Source: Candidatus Rifleibacteriota bacterium (lineage in GTDB: Bacteria > Muiribacteriota > Ozemobacteria > Ozemobacterales > Ozemobacteraceae). From it: a DNA stretch of 45,624 nt. Below the pieces are notes generated by a model. That model ran no database searches and was not told the origin of the DNA. It was given only the letters and a program-made list of their open reading frames with translations. Where the stretch lies: assembly GCA_015233565.1 (NCBI GenBank), contig JADFXM010000058.1, positions 1 through 45,624 of the forward strand, read 5' to 3'. Position numbers and translations under genes: made by a program. Of the stretch, positions 7,647 through 16,998 are shown in pieces (within the stretch, counting starts at the first letter, position 1; each line of letters begins with the position of its first letter).

Positions 7647-8122
7647 AGCACAATTTCAAAGATTCTCGGGCAACAGAAACGAATACCAACTACAAAAGTT
7701 TTTTTCTTTCCGCTTCACCCCTCTCTCTAATCAATTTCATAATGCAAATATCATATCACAATACGCAATGAATGTCAAGTTGTTCTAGCAATTTATATGC
7801 CAAGTCTAATAACTTGTTTCCCTTTCAGGATAAATTAGCGAAAGCAGTTGGAATTAGTTGCTCAAATTGCAATGAATGACAGATGAAAAAAACCATAGGT
7901 CACAATATTCACGATTTCGATTCATTTGCGACTATTCTTCCTTTATTGAAAACCATAAGGTATCTTCTCAATAACTCGGGGCTTGAAAACTGTAAAAAAA
8001 TGTGAGGCAATCATTTGGATTGGGTTATAAAAATAGAAATTCTCGAAAAAATCATAATTGCCGCAAATTATTGAGATGTTACACCACAAGCTTAACTGGG
8101 AAAAAAAAATCAATTTTTTTCA

Positions 8123-8157
8123 TTACGACAGATTTTGTCGTAACAGAATGGTATACT
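8123..8157 (+). promoter_or_regulatory. Palindromic operator-like site with -10 box upstream of the DnaE-like gene
   Basis: TTACGACA (8123-8130) and TGTCGTAA (8136-8143) are a perfect 8-bp inverted repeat around a 5-bp centre. A -10-like TATACT sits at 8152-8157. A protein bound to the palindrome would cover the -35 region. No standard -35 is apparent, so the promoter may need an activator or be weak. Confidence 0.55.
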
Positions 8158-8220
8158 TGAACTTAGGGAAAATACGAAGTTAAATCTTTAAGGAGAAAGC
8201 TCATTTTAATTTCGCCAAAA

Positions 8221-10632
8221 GTGAGAACTGATATGCAAAAATCAGATTTTGTTCATCTTCATGTCCACAGCCATTATAGCATTTTAGATAGCTCTTCGTC
8301 AGTTCGGTCAATATTGGAAACAGCGACAAAATATAAGATGCCTTCAATAGCAATTACCGATCACGGAACAATGTTTGGGGTAATGGATTTCTATCATGCA
8401 GCATTAAAAAAAGAAATTAAGCCAATTATTGGTTTTGAAGCTTATCTGGCTGTTAAGAGTAGTTTGGATTCCCAAGACAAAACAAAACTTAAGACATTTC
8501 ATTTGCTGCTTCTGGCAGAGGGATTATTAGGGTATAAAAATTTGATGAAATTGTCGTCTCTTAGCTTTGACAGGACTTTTCAAGGAAAACCACTTATAGA
8601 TTTTGAGTCGCTAGAAAAATATAATAAGGGGGTAATTGCTTTGAGTGGCTGTCTTCATGGTGAAATTCCGCAAAAGGTTCTTGCCGGAAACGAAGAAGCC
8701 GCAATAACTGCCATCCGTCGCTATCAAGAGATATTTGGCAAAGCGAATTTTTTTCTTGAATTGCAGAATCACGGCTTGGAAAAGCAACTACGCCTCATTC
8801 CAAAATTAGTTGAACTTTCCAAAAAATGCGATGTTCCAATTGTTGCCACTAACAATTGCCATTATACAAAAAAGGAAGATTGGGAAACCCATGAAGCCCT
8901 TTTATGTCTTCAAACTGGCTCGACTTTCAGTGATCCAAAACGCTGGCAGTTTGGTAGTCACGAATTTTACATCAAATCACCTGAAGCCATGATTTCCTTG
9001 TTCAAGGATTTACCGAATTCAATCACAAATACAATCTTAATAGCAGAGCGATGCAATTTAAACATTCCCTTTAATGAAAATAATTTTCCAATTTTTCAAA
9101 TACCTAAAGATTTGGATTCATTCTCTTATCTGGAAGAGCTATGTCATAGAGCGCTTCCAAAGCGTTATCTAAATCCCGATGAGATAAGAATTTGCCGTCT
9201 TAAACAGGAATTGTCTGTTATAAAACAAAGAGGACTAAGCGACTTTTTCCTAATCATCTGGGATTTTATTCATCACACAAGAAAATTAGGTTTTCAAGTC
9301 GGTGCAGGATCTGGTACAACAGAGGGTAGTATCGTGACCTATCTTCTGGAAATAACAGATGTCGAACCTCTTAAATTTGGATTGCTTTTTGAGCGTTTTT
9401 TAAGCTCATCTAATATGTATTTCGATTTTTCCGATGAAGGTTGTAGTCAAATTGTCGAATATCTGAAAAGTAAATATGGGAAAGAAAAAGTATCTCGGGT
9501 TATTTCTTTAAAGAGAATTTCGGCAAAATCTACTATCAGAGAAATTGGACATATAGTTGGTATTCCAGCCACCCAGGTTAATGCCTTGGTCAAACTTGTG
9601 CCAGATGGAAAATACGTCTCATGTAAAGAAACATTGGAATCCTTTGCAGGTGAGTTTAAAAAAGAACAGTTTCAAAAGTATAAGAAAATTGTAAGTTCTG
9701 TTGAATGGGAAATTAATGGTTCTGGCGTTGATGATACTAAGTTAGTTATTTCGGGTAATTCAATTGTTGACATTGTACCAATGTTTCAAGATAAAGATGG
9801 TGATAGTATTTCCCAATTTGATTCAAACTCCATTACAAAAATAGATTTATTGAAGTTGGATTTGTGTCGCCAAAATACTCTTACTGTCATTGAGAGCACG
9901 CTAAATTTCATTGAGAAAAGAGCAGGACAAAAAATTAATTTGAGCAAGATTGAGCTTGATGACAAGGCAACTTTTGAATTATTAAGACAAGGACTAACCA
10001 CAGGATTGTTCATGCTACCGCGCCCAGGGGTTCGCTCATTAATCAAAAAGTTTAAACTATCAGGATTTGAAGATTTAATATTTCTTCTATCGGTATGCGT
10101 TTCAATGTCTTCCTGCAAAGCATTTGGAGATCATTTCTACCCCATGCTTATCAATGATTTGTTGGAGAGGAAGAATGGAAAAATAAAAGTGGAATTTCCA
10201 CATCCTGCACTCGAAAACATTTTAAAAAATACCTATGGGTTATTTTTGTACCAGGAACAATTGATGCAGGCTGCCAATATTTTGGCAGGTTTTTCGATGG
10301 AGGAAGCCAATACATTTCGTAAAGAATTAGGTAGGAAAAACTTCGAAGAGGTGAAAAAATTAGAGAAACTCTTTATTGAAGGTTCGATCCGTAGAGGTAT
10401 TGAAAGAGAAAAAGCCCAAGAAATCTTTGATCTTTTGTATACTAATTCAGTGTTTTATTTTTACAAGGGGTGCATGGCTGGTTTGGCTTTGGTTACTTTT
10501 CATACGACCTGGCTTAAAACCCATTACCCAATTGAGTTCATGGCTGCATTACTTTTTACCAAGTTAAATAACTTGGAAAAAAAAGAAATAAATAAATTGT
10601 TGGTTACAAAAACTTCAGAGTCTGAAAAATAA
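8221..10632 (+). CDS. Shortened DnaE-like (DNA polymerase III alpha) protein with degenerate polymerase active site
   Basis: The N-terminal PHP domain is well preserved: HLHVHSHYS (12-20), ITDHGT (45-50), GFEAY (71-75), LSGCLHGEIP (about 141-150), NNCHYTKKED (211-220). The C-family palm and fingers follow, but key motifs are altered. The usual GPGRGSAAGS is GAGSGTTEGS (361-370), losing the Arg. The PDxDIDF block carrying two catalytic Asp is shortened to NMYFDFSDE (398-406), leaving one. The third Asp survives in KLDLCRQNTLTVI (545-557). The HAAGVV His and the RPGP loop are absent. At 803 residues it stops after the fingers, without the HhH, OB and tau-binding regions of full-length DnaE (about 1100-1200). 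Probably not a replicative polymerase; it may be a nuclease or structural paralogue. Start GTG 8221 or ATG 8233; AAGGAG is 20 nt or more upstream. Confidence 0.85.
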   Translation: MRTDMQKSDFVHLHVHSHYSILDSSSSVRSILETATKYKMPSIAITDHGTMFGVMDFYHAALKKEIKPIIGFEAYLAVKSSLDSQDKTKLKTFHLLLLAEGLLGYKNLMKLSSLSFDRTFQGKPLIDFESLEKYNKGVIALSGCLHGEIPQKVLAGNEEAAITAIRRYQEIFGKANFFLELQNHGLEKQLRLIPKLVELSKKCDVPIVATNNCHYTKKEDWETHEALLCLQTGSTFSDPKRWQFGSHEFYIKSPEAMISLFKDLPNSITNTILIAERCNLNIPFNENNFPIFQIPKDLDSFSYLEELCHRALPKRYLNPDEIRICRLKQELSVIKQRGLSDFFLIIWDFIHHTRKLGFQVGAGSGTTEGSIVTYLLEITDVEPLKFGLLFERFLSSSNMYFDFSDEGCSQIVEYLKSKYGKEKVSRVISLKRISAKSTIREIGHIVGIPATQVNALVKLVPDGKYVSCKETLESFAGEFKKEQFQKYKKIVSSVEWEINGSGVDDTKLVISGNSIVDIVPMFQDKDGDSISQFDSNSITKIDLLKLDLCRQNTLTVIESTLNFIEKRAGQKINLSKIELDDKATFELLRQGLTTGLFMLPRPGVRSLIKKFKLSGFEDLIFLLSVCVSMSSCKAFGDHFYPMLINDLLERKNGKIKVEFPHPALENILKNTYGLFLYQEQLMQAANILAGFSMEEANTFRKELGRKNFEEVKKLEKLFIEGSIRRGIEREKAQEIFDLLYTNSVFYFYKGCMAGLALVTFHTTWLKTHYPIEFMAALLFTKLNNLEKKEINKLLVTKTSESEK

Positions 10633-10724
10633 TTTGGGTTTTTAAATTTTTTGCGCTATCATAAAACAGGCTTGGGAAGACAAACAGGAAAATCATTCGA
10701 AGGGGTAAGAGGAGAAAATCAACG

Positions 10725-13028
10725 ATGGCAACCATTGGGCTTACTGATAGACCTATTGATAAAAAAACTGACGAAGTTCTGGGGATTTCGGAGTATGTAG
10801 ACGCTTTAGCAAAGTTCGTTTCAGAGTGTCAAACCCCTATTACCATTTCTATTCAAGGTGATTGGGGAACAGGGAAGACCAGTATGATGAATCTGATAAA
10901 GGAAAACCTTGAGAAGGAGCATAAAAATGTTCTTTCGATTTGGTTCAACACGTGGCAATTCAGTCAGTTTAACATGCAAAGCCACCTTTCCTTATCCCTT
11001 TTGAGCTATTTTATTGAAGCACTGGACACGCAAAATACCAGTGTTGCCAAGACCCTTGGAAAACTTGGCAAAGGATTCTTAAGAGTAGCAACAACACTAA
11101 TTGCCGAGAAAACGTTAGGCGAGGTAAATGCCAGTGCCCTTTCTGGACAAGAAAATGCTATAGATATCGCTCGAGAGATTGTCAATTTAAAGAAGGAACT
11201 GGAATCTCTGGTACATTCTAAATTGAGCAAAGATGGCAAAGAAAGACTCGTTGTTTTTGTTGACGATCTGGATCGCCTCCAACCAGAAAAAGCTATTGAA
11301 TTGCTGGAAGTAATGAAGCTATTTCTTGATGTCAATAAGTGCATTTTTTTGCTTGCTGTTGACTATAACGTTGTTGTACAAGGCATAAAAAAGAAATATG
11401 AGGGAATGGATGATGCCAAGGGTAAAAGCTTTTTCGACAAAATTATTCAATTACCCTTTAATCTTCCGGTGTCGCAATATAGAACTGATAAATATTTTTC
11501 GGAAATGCTTAAATCGGGGGGAATAATCTATTCTGAAAATGATTTGGCTTTGTATGTCAGGGTGGCAAGTCTTTCTGTTGGGTTTAATCCTCGTAGCATG
11601 AAGCGTTTGTTCAATTCATATCAATTGTTGAAGATGGTTGCGCAAACAAAAAAAATTCTTGAAAAAGATCAAATTGCATCCCTGGAAGAAAAACACCGAA
11701 TTCTGTTTTGCATTCTCTGTATGCAAACAGGCTTTGACAAGCTATATCGTTATATACAAAAAAGCGGCGTTGAAATTAACGATGATTTATTTTCAAAATT
11801 TAGGAATCTTAGAGCAAATATTGATTTGATTAATCCTGAGGACAAAAAAGAACTCGATTTCAAGGATGAAACTTCAATAAATAAGGTAATGAAATTTTTT
11901 GAGGCACTATATGAGGCAATACAGCTAGATTCAGACAAATCGGAAAATTCTAATGAAAGACTGAATGAGAATGAAATCATCAATTTCAAATCCCTTCTCT
12001 CTTTCTCTTCAATAATAGGAAACAATGATGTTGCCATAACAAATACTTCTGGAAATTTGGCAAAGTATAATATTGCTGCCAATGAAATAGCCACTGCATT
12101 TAACGCAAGCTATAAGGAATATTTTGAGAAATTGAATTTTCAATTTCTTAAGACGGCTGATGATAATGCTTTTTATATTTCTGGCCATATTCAAATTGGT
12201 GCCTTTGCAGGTAGTTTAGTTGGTGCTTTTAGAAAGGATAATAGCGGAGTCCAGTTTGATGATACTTCCCCAACTCCTAGTTCATATGTTAATCAAGGAA
12301 AGTATGTAGTTGGAAATTGGTTTCAAAAATATTTAAAAAGTGATTTTTCCAACCTTCAAATTAACAATAGAAGGACATATGGATACTTGATTTTGTCCGA
12401 AAATTCTCATGGCGAAGGTGCTTCAAGGCTTGGCGAAGACCAACTCATTTTAAATTTCAAGAATTCTTTTGCAAAAACATTGGATATATTGTTACCGAAA
12501 TTGGTTCAATTTCGAGAGAGCAAAATTGAAATATTAAATCGAATTAATGAATTTACTGATCTTGTGTGTGCTTCATTGAAACAGGATTTTCTCGAAAATG
12601 AAGGTTGGTTGGTGGAAAACGGAGCAAAGAATCTTGGCGTGGGGTCCTCAATTTTGGTTGGGCACAAATCTTGGGAAAATGGAATTCAATTGCAACTTTG
12701 GCCTGCTTCCCCAGGCTTTACTAACCTTGCTTTCTGCGTTAAAAGGAAAAGTTGGGGAGTAAAATATGACCAGGTTAGTGAGGAACGTATAGTGAAGGAA
12801 TTTGATTCCTTATACGGACAAGGATGTTGGGTTGATGGTGGCTGTATAAGGGCAAAAAACTTGGATAAAGCCCGCTTCCCTGTTATTGGAAAATTCGAAG
12901 AAAATGATAGTAAATTTGGCTTTGACACAGAAGAAAAAAAGATGGATGCCATCAAGGAAATTGTTGATGCGTTCAAAAAAGCAAAGAACGTTCTCAAGCC
13001 AATCATTGACTCGACCAAACTTGCTTAA
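10725..13028 (+). CDS. KAP-family P-loop NTPase with large novel C-terminal region
   Basis: A STAND-type KAP NTPase. Walker A is GDWGTGKTS (45-53), followed by the KAP-typical SIWFNTWQFSQF (71-82). Walker B is LVVFVDDLDRLQP (175-187), followed by FLLAVDYNVVVQGI and FDKIIQLPFNLP. No convincing transmembrane helices are inserted between the Walker motifs, unlike many KAP proteins, so it is probably cytoplasmic. Residues about 430-767 (helical linker, then Trp/Gly-rich blocks such as LWPASPGF and GQGCWVDGG) match nothing I know and may be a sensor or effector. KAP proteins include the phage-exclusion protein PifA. Start: ATG with AAGAGGAG upstream. The gene is 92 bp after the DnaE-like gene and 144 bp before the DUF262 gene, all on the plus strand. 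Confidence 0.88.
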   Translation: MATIGLTDRPIDKKTDEVLGISEYVDALAKFVSECQTPITISIQGDWGTGKTSMMNLIKENLEKEHKNVLSIWFNTWQFSQFNMQSHLSLSLLSYFIEALDTQNTSVAKTLGKLGKGFLRVATTLIAEKTLGEVNASALSGQENAIDIAREIVNLKKELESLVHSKLSKDGKERLVVFVDDLDRLQPEKAIELLEVMKLFLDVNKCIFLLAVDYNVVVQGIKKKYEGMDDAKGKSFFDKIIQLPFNLPVSQYRTDKYFSEMLKSGGIIYSENDLALYVRVASLSVGFNPRSMKRLFNSYQLLKMVAQTKKILEKDQIASLEEKHRILFCILCMQTGFDKLYRYIQKSGVEINDDLFSKFRNLRANIDLINPEDKKELDFKDETSINKVMKFFEALYEAIQLDSDKSENSNERLNENEIINFKSLLSFSSIIGNNDVAITNTSGNLAKYNIAANEIATAFNASYKEYFEKLNFQFLKTADDNAFYISGHIQIGAFAGSLVGAFRKDNSGVQFDDTSPTPSSYVNQGKYVVGNWFQKYLKSDFSNLQINNRRTYGYLILSENSHGEGASRLGEDQLILNFKNSFAKTLDILLPKLVQFRESKIEILNRINEFTDLVCASLKQDFLENEGWLVENGAKNLGVGSSILVGHKSWENGIQLQLWPASPGFTNLAFCVKRKSWGVKYDQVSEERIVKEFDSLYGQGCWVDGGCIRAKNLDKARFPVIGKFEENDSKFGFDTEEKKMDAIKEIVDAFKKAKNVLKPIIDSTKLA

Positions 13029-13172
13029 AATCCGGTTATCGTCGCACTGCTGAGTTCAAAGAAAATCAGAAGTTATTGTTGTTTTTTCGGTTTTTTGCGA
13101 AGCAAAAGAGGGGTATTGTCTTTGCTGACCCAATTTCAAACAAGGTAAATTTGTTTTTGAGAGGTGAAAGGT

Positions 13173-15296
13173 ATGAACGAACCTATTCATGTTACTGTAC
13201 CCAATCTTTACAGCGATATTTTTGGAGACTCAAAAGTTTATCTCATTCCACGCTATCAACGTCCTTACTCATGGGAAACCAAGCAACTTGAAGACCTTTG
13301 GAATGATCTGACTTTTGCGATGGAACAAAAATCCTCCTATCCATACCTTCTTGGGAGTATATATCTGGCAAAATTGCAAAAGGAAGAAATTCCTATTCAT
13401 GCAAACGAAAGCGTTAATTCCGATGCAGGGTTCATCAACAGCCTTTCGAATGCAAAGGAGCATTACTTTGTAATAGATGGACAGCAAAGATTAACCACTA
13501 TTTTTCTTTTACTTTTTTCCATTGAAAATGCTGAAATCAAGAAAGATCTGTTCCTTGGGAATTATCCGAAATTGTCACTCGGACAAAATGACTATGACTA
13601 TTTTAAAGGTTTGCTAACCGAAAGGGAAGTTGAGGCAAAGACTAAAAGTAATCAACGTTTAAAAGCGGGTTACGTTTTCTTCCAGGAAAGATTTAAAAGA
13701 TATGGTTCGAAAGAAGCTCTGAATGAGTTTATTAAGAACCGCCTTCAGTTTGTCAAAGTGACAGTTGAAAATAATTTCGAGCTAACCAATACCCTTTTTG
13801 TCTCCCAAACCGATAGAGGAAAAAGACTAACCAATCTTGAGAAGCTCAAGAGTACACTGATGTTTTACGCCCAGAAATTGGAAGCCACTAATAAGATTTT
13901 GATTGATTTTGATTACCTTTTTGGGAAAATTTTCATCAATATCGAGACTCTTTGTTCAATGAAGTTGTATTCCAAACCTGAGAATGCAGAATCCGATGTC
14001 TTGAGGATTATCCATGTTTTTCTTCTGAGAGATGAGTTTTACAGGAAATTCCATAACGATCTATTGTCTGACCAGGAAAAAGATAGAAAAATAGAGATTT
14101 GGCACGAGGCAGGTGAAGACAGAATCTACGAAGCGATAAGCAAAGTCTTTCGGGAAAACCTTTCGCATGAAAAAGGCAATATAAATCGATTAATAGAGCT
14201 TTTCCAAGAGATGCTTGAAAACGTCAATGAATATTACACATTTCTTGCGAATTATTCCATCCATGGTTATGAGCAACCAATGCTTGATTTTTATGAGGAA
14301 AAGGTATGGTATCCTCTGAAACAATTGTATAGTATTCTGGGACTGTCGGTTTTTAGTAAAGCTCTTCTGGTTGACCTTCATCGGTTATCTAAAGAAGTCG
14401 GAATCAATCCATTCGGTCAAGAATATCGAACATCCAAATCAGAAGAACTGCAAAAAATTAAACTTTTCGAGGATATAGATCGAATCAAGGGTTGTTATAA
14501 TAAACTCAACGTCATGGTTAACTTAGAAGGTTCGGCGACAGCCAAAGACATTGAACCTATATGGGCAAATCCGACAGTGAAGTCATTCATAACCGCTTAT
14601 TATAAGCAAGCGTTATTCAACATCGCTAAATTTCAAACCTACTCAAATAAGAATCTTTCTATTTTTAATCTTATTGAAGAAAACGAGCTTTCCATCTGGA
14701 AAAACAACAAACGACCTATCGGGCGCTTTCTTTGGGATAAGAGTTCTATCGAAAAGATTGTAAGTCATATAAAAACTTTCTCGTTTTGGTACAAAAAGGA
14801 TTTTCTAATCCGAGACTTGTCTTACGGAAATTATAAGTATGTTCTCTACGAATACGAAAGGTTAACCCAACAATATTCAAATGAGGAACTGACGCGACTA
14901 TTGGATTTTGACATTGATGAAGAAGATGGAATTGATATTCAGCGTGAACATATTTTTGCTCAAAGTCCTGAAAATTTCCAGGAACTAAAGGATCTTTGGT
15001 TGAAAACTACAAACGAAAATTACGATGACTGGGTTTGGAAAATAGGCAATATTGCACTTCTTGAGCATCAAATTAATATAGGTGATGCAGGGAATAAAAA
15101 AATCTGGAATAAGGCAGAATCCTATCTAAGGAGTCAATTCAAGGGAACCAAGGAGCTTGCAGAGACAATACTCAAATTGCGGGCGGCAATTACATCGACA
15201 AATGCATCAGATGATATTGCTTTTCTTGCTTATAAAATCCTTATAGAAATTCGTGAGTTAGAGCTGCTTGCTTTTACCTTCTATCGGTTTGCATAG
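13173..15296 (+). CDS. DUF262/DUF1524 protein (GmrSD-like restriction nuclease)
   Basis: Joins an N-terminal DUF262 domain (ParB-like fold, NTP-linked) to a C-terminal DUF1524 HNH nuclease, the layout of GmrSD type IV restriction enzymes, BrxU and relatives. Visible motifs: LIPRYQRPYSW (24-34), LLGSIYL, YFVIDGQQRLTTIFLLL (98-114) with the DGQR core, then the HNH start QREHIFAQSP around His593 and the finishing WKIGNIALLEHQIN...GNKKIW. GmrSD cleaves modified (for example glucosylated) phage DNA. At 707 residues it matches single-chain family members. ATG at 13173 (GAGAGGTGAAAGGT upstream) is preferred to GTG 13164. It lies between the KAP NTPase and the WYL regulator, which suggests one defence cassette. 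Substrate unknown. Confidence 0.88.
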   Translation: MNEPIHVTVPNLYSDIFGDSKVYLIPRYQRPYSWETKQLEDLWNDLTFAMEQKSSYPYLLGSIYLAKLQKEEIPIHANESVNSDAGFINSLSNAKEHYFVIDGQQRLTTIFLLLFSIENAEIKKDLFLGNYPKLSLGQNDYDYFKGLLTEREVEAKTKSNQRLKAGYVFFQERFKRYGSKEALNEFIKNRLQFVKVTVENNFELTNTLFVSQTDRGKRLTNLEKLKSTLMFYAQKLEATNKILIDFDYLFGKIFINIETLCSMKLYSKPENAESDVLRIIHVFLLRDEFYRKFHNDLLSDQEKDRKIEIWHEAGEDRIYEAISKVFRENLSHEKGNINRLIELFQEMLENVNEYYTFLANYSIHGYEQPMLDFYEEKVWYPLKQLYSILGLSVFSKALLVDLHRLSKEVGINPFGQEYRTSKSEELQKIKLFEDIDRIKGCYNKLNVMVNLEGSATAKDIEPIWANPTVKSFITAYYKQALFNIAKFQTYSNKNLSIFNLIEENELSIWKNNKRPIGRFLWDKSSIEKIVSHIKTFSFWYKKDFLIRDLSYGNYKYVLYEYERLTQQYSNEELTRLLDFDIDEEDGIDIQREHIFAQSPENFQELKDLWLKTTNENYDDWVWKIGNIALLEHQINIGDAGNKKIWNKAESYLRSQFKGTKELAETILKLRAAITSTNASDDIAFLAYKILIEIRELELLAFTFYRFA

Positions 15297-15469
15297 ATAT
15301 TCTTGCAGAAGGACAAATTTTCAAAATATGTTGGAATTGCAAAGTTAAATACCATGTTCATTTTCTTTAATGGGTTCTTCATACAATTGTTTTTTTTGAA
15401 AAATTATAACCGTAGAATTATGGTGAAAGTGGAGACAAGTAAACAATTGGGTTATGGGACTGGAAAAAA
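15297..15469. other. Gap upstream of the WYL regulator
   Basis: 173 bp without a convincing gene. It is AT-rich, with several possible -10 boxes (for example TATAAC near 15405 and ATTATG near 15417) but no clear -35 pairing. It may contain the regulator's own promoter and operator. Confidence 0.3.
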
Positions 15470-16366
15470 ATGTCACGTCATTTAATGAGAAGATACGCCC
15501 TAATAATTGAGAGCCTTAAAAACAAGAATTATCCTTCATTCGAGACACTAAAAGATTATCTTATTTCACATAACATTGAAACTTCTGCCAGAACTATACA
15601 GCGCGATATTGAGCAGATAAGACAAGAATTTGGAATCGAAATTCGATATGACCGATTTAACAATGGCTACTTTATTGATACAGAAGCCAGTATTAATGTT
15701 GAATCGTTTTTCCGGCTTCTTGAAATAATTAGCACAACTGATCTTATCATAAAAAGTCTTGCAGACGGCAAAGAGATTATCAATAACATAGAATTTGAGG
15801 CGATGGGTTGCCTTCAAGGGCTTAAGAGCTTAGGTATTCTGCTGCATGCAATAAATATCCGCAGGTTGGTAAAATTTGAACACGAGAATTTCCATACAGG
15901 AAAAGTGAGAAACTATACAGTAAATCCCTGCTTTCTAAAAGAATACCAATACCGGTTGTATCTTGTAGGGCGATTAAAAGGGAAAGCTGAGTTGTGGTCA
16001 TTTGGTTTAGATCGAATCAGGGGACTTTCTATTACAGAAGAACCCTGTGAAAAAATTACCGGTGTTGAAAAGCTTGTCTTTGCGAATACAATTGGGTTGA
16101 CCTATTCAATAGAAAACCCAGAGGAAGTAATTCTAAGTTTTTCACCAGTACAAGGAAAATACGTCAAATCTCTTCCCTGGCATAAAACTCAGAGAATTCT
16201 GGAGGACAACGAGACGCAACTACTTATTAGACTTCAGGTTGTTCCAAACTTTGAATTGTCTCAGAAAATCTTAATGAATGGGGATTCAGTGAAGGTTATT
16301 AAACCTCTTTGGTTCGCGAAGGAAATCAAAGAAACTCTTGAAGCAGCATTAAAAAATTACAAATAA
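15470..16366 (+). CDS. WYL-domain transcriptional regulator (BrxR/CapW-like layout)
   Basis: An N-terminal winged HTH (residues 1-65; MRRYALIIESLKNKNYPSFETLKDYL, TSARTIQRDIEQI) is followed by a WYL domain (about 120-185: RRLVKFEHENF, YTVNPCFLKEYQYRLYLVGR, WSFGLDRIRGL) and a C-terminal WCX-like dimerisation segment. At 298 residues it has the size and order of the regulators that repress many phage-defence operons (BrxR, CapW), where WYL is thought to sense nucleic-acid ligands. It follows the DUF262 nuclease on the same strand and precedes two small cargo genes. A repressor of the KAP-DUF262 cassette is the likely role; its operator was not identified. GGGACTGGA lies just before the ATG. Confidence 0.85.
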   Translation: MSRHLMRRYALIIESLKNKNYPSFETLKDYLISHNIETSARTIQRDIEQIRQEFGIEIRYDRFNNGYFIDTEASINVESFFRLLEIISTTDLIIKSLADGKEIINNIEFEAMGCLQGLKSLGILLHAINIRRLVKFEHENFHTGKVRNYTVNPCFLKEYQYRLYLVGRLKGKAELWSFGLDRIRGLSITEEPCEKITGVEKLVFANTIGLTYSIENPEEVILSFSPVQGKYVKSLPWHKTQRILEDNETQLLIRLQVVPNFELSQKILMNGDSVKVIKPLWFAKEIKETLEAALKNYK

Positions 16367-16473
16367 TTTTTTACAACGACATGTTTTGGCGATGTTATTG
16401 ATTATATTCATTTTAGGTGGAACAAAAAAAATACCTGATTCGTTGTATGAAAATTTTTTAGGAGGGAACAATT

Positions 16474-16998
16474 ATGACAAATAAAGAGGTTTCTGTTGAA
16501 TTAGTAGTTGGATCACAGACAATTATTCTCGGGACTGAACAAATTTGTGATGTCATCCGAAGTTTTCCAGACATAGACAGTAATTCAAAAATTTTTTCAG
16601 AGTTTGCAAAATCACCATCGTATAAGGTCCGTGCCGAAGTAGCCTCAAAGGATAATCTTGATGAAGGCACAGTCAATTGTTTATCAAATGATACTGAAAT
16701 CGAAGTTTTAAGAGAGTTGATAAGAAGTCAAGCCGCTCGAAAGCATTTAAAGGAAGAGCAATTCATAAAAATTTTGGAAAAAGACGGTGAAGTTGCCTCG
16801 AGGATTGCCTCAACACTCGAACTTTTCGAAAATGTGGATACTCAAAAAATAGCAGAATTAATTTTAAATAATGATGATCCATCCATTCGCCAACAACTTG
16901 CTTCAAATTATTCTGCCCCCAAAAAAATACTTATCAAACTAACCAAGGATTCAGACCCTGACGTTGCAAATTCTGCAAAACAAACCATTAGTAGGTGA
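16474..16998 (+). CDS. HEAT/LRV-like helical repeat protein
   Basis: This 174-residue soluble protein has a short beta-rich start (EVSVELVVGSQTIIL) and then repeated two-helix units of about 24 residues: SPSYKVRAEVASKDNL, NDTEIEVLRELIRSQ, DDPSIRQQLASNYSAPKKIL, DSDPDVANSAKQT. The R-xx-LASN-xx-P-xx-L pattern is typical of leucine-rich-repeat-variant (LRV) or HEAT-like scaffolds, which bind proteins or nucleic acid. A strong AGGAGGGAAC precedes the ATG. It lies 107 bp after the WYL regulator on the same strand, inside the island, and may be an accessory or an independent cargo gene. No enzymatic motif is visible. Confidence 0.6.
   Translation: MTNKEVSVELVVGSQTIILGTEQICDVIRSFPDIDSNSKIFSEFAKSPSYKVRAEVASKDNLDEGTVNCLSNDTEIEVLRELIRSQAARKHLKEEQFIKILEKDGEVASRIASTLELFENVDTQKIAELILNNDDPSIRQQLASNYSAPKKILIKLTKDSDPDVANSAKQTISR

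Larger units (their letters stand above)
7443..8220. other. Divergent intergenic region between the two arms of the island
   Basis: This 778-bp stretch, without a convincing gene, separates the leftward DUF3102 operon from the rightward DnaE-like gene. It holds a cluster of short hairpins (7551-7646), an AT-rich half from 7700, and a perfect palindrome at 8123-8143 next to a -10 box. Location and composition would suit an origin or regulatory hub of the element, but no repeat array typical of an origin was found. Confidence 0.4.

Noticed and set aside
7549..7680. tRNA or CRISPR-like structure in the divergent region
   Set aside because: The T-arm-like stretch has no matching acceptor or anticodon arm, and the hairpin units are not repeated.
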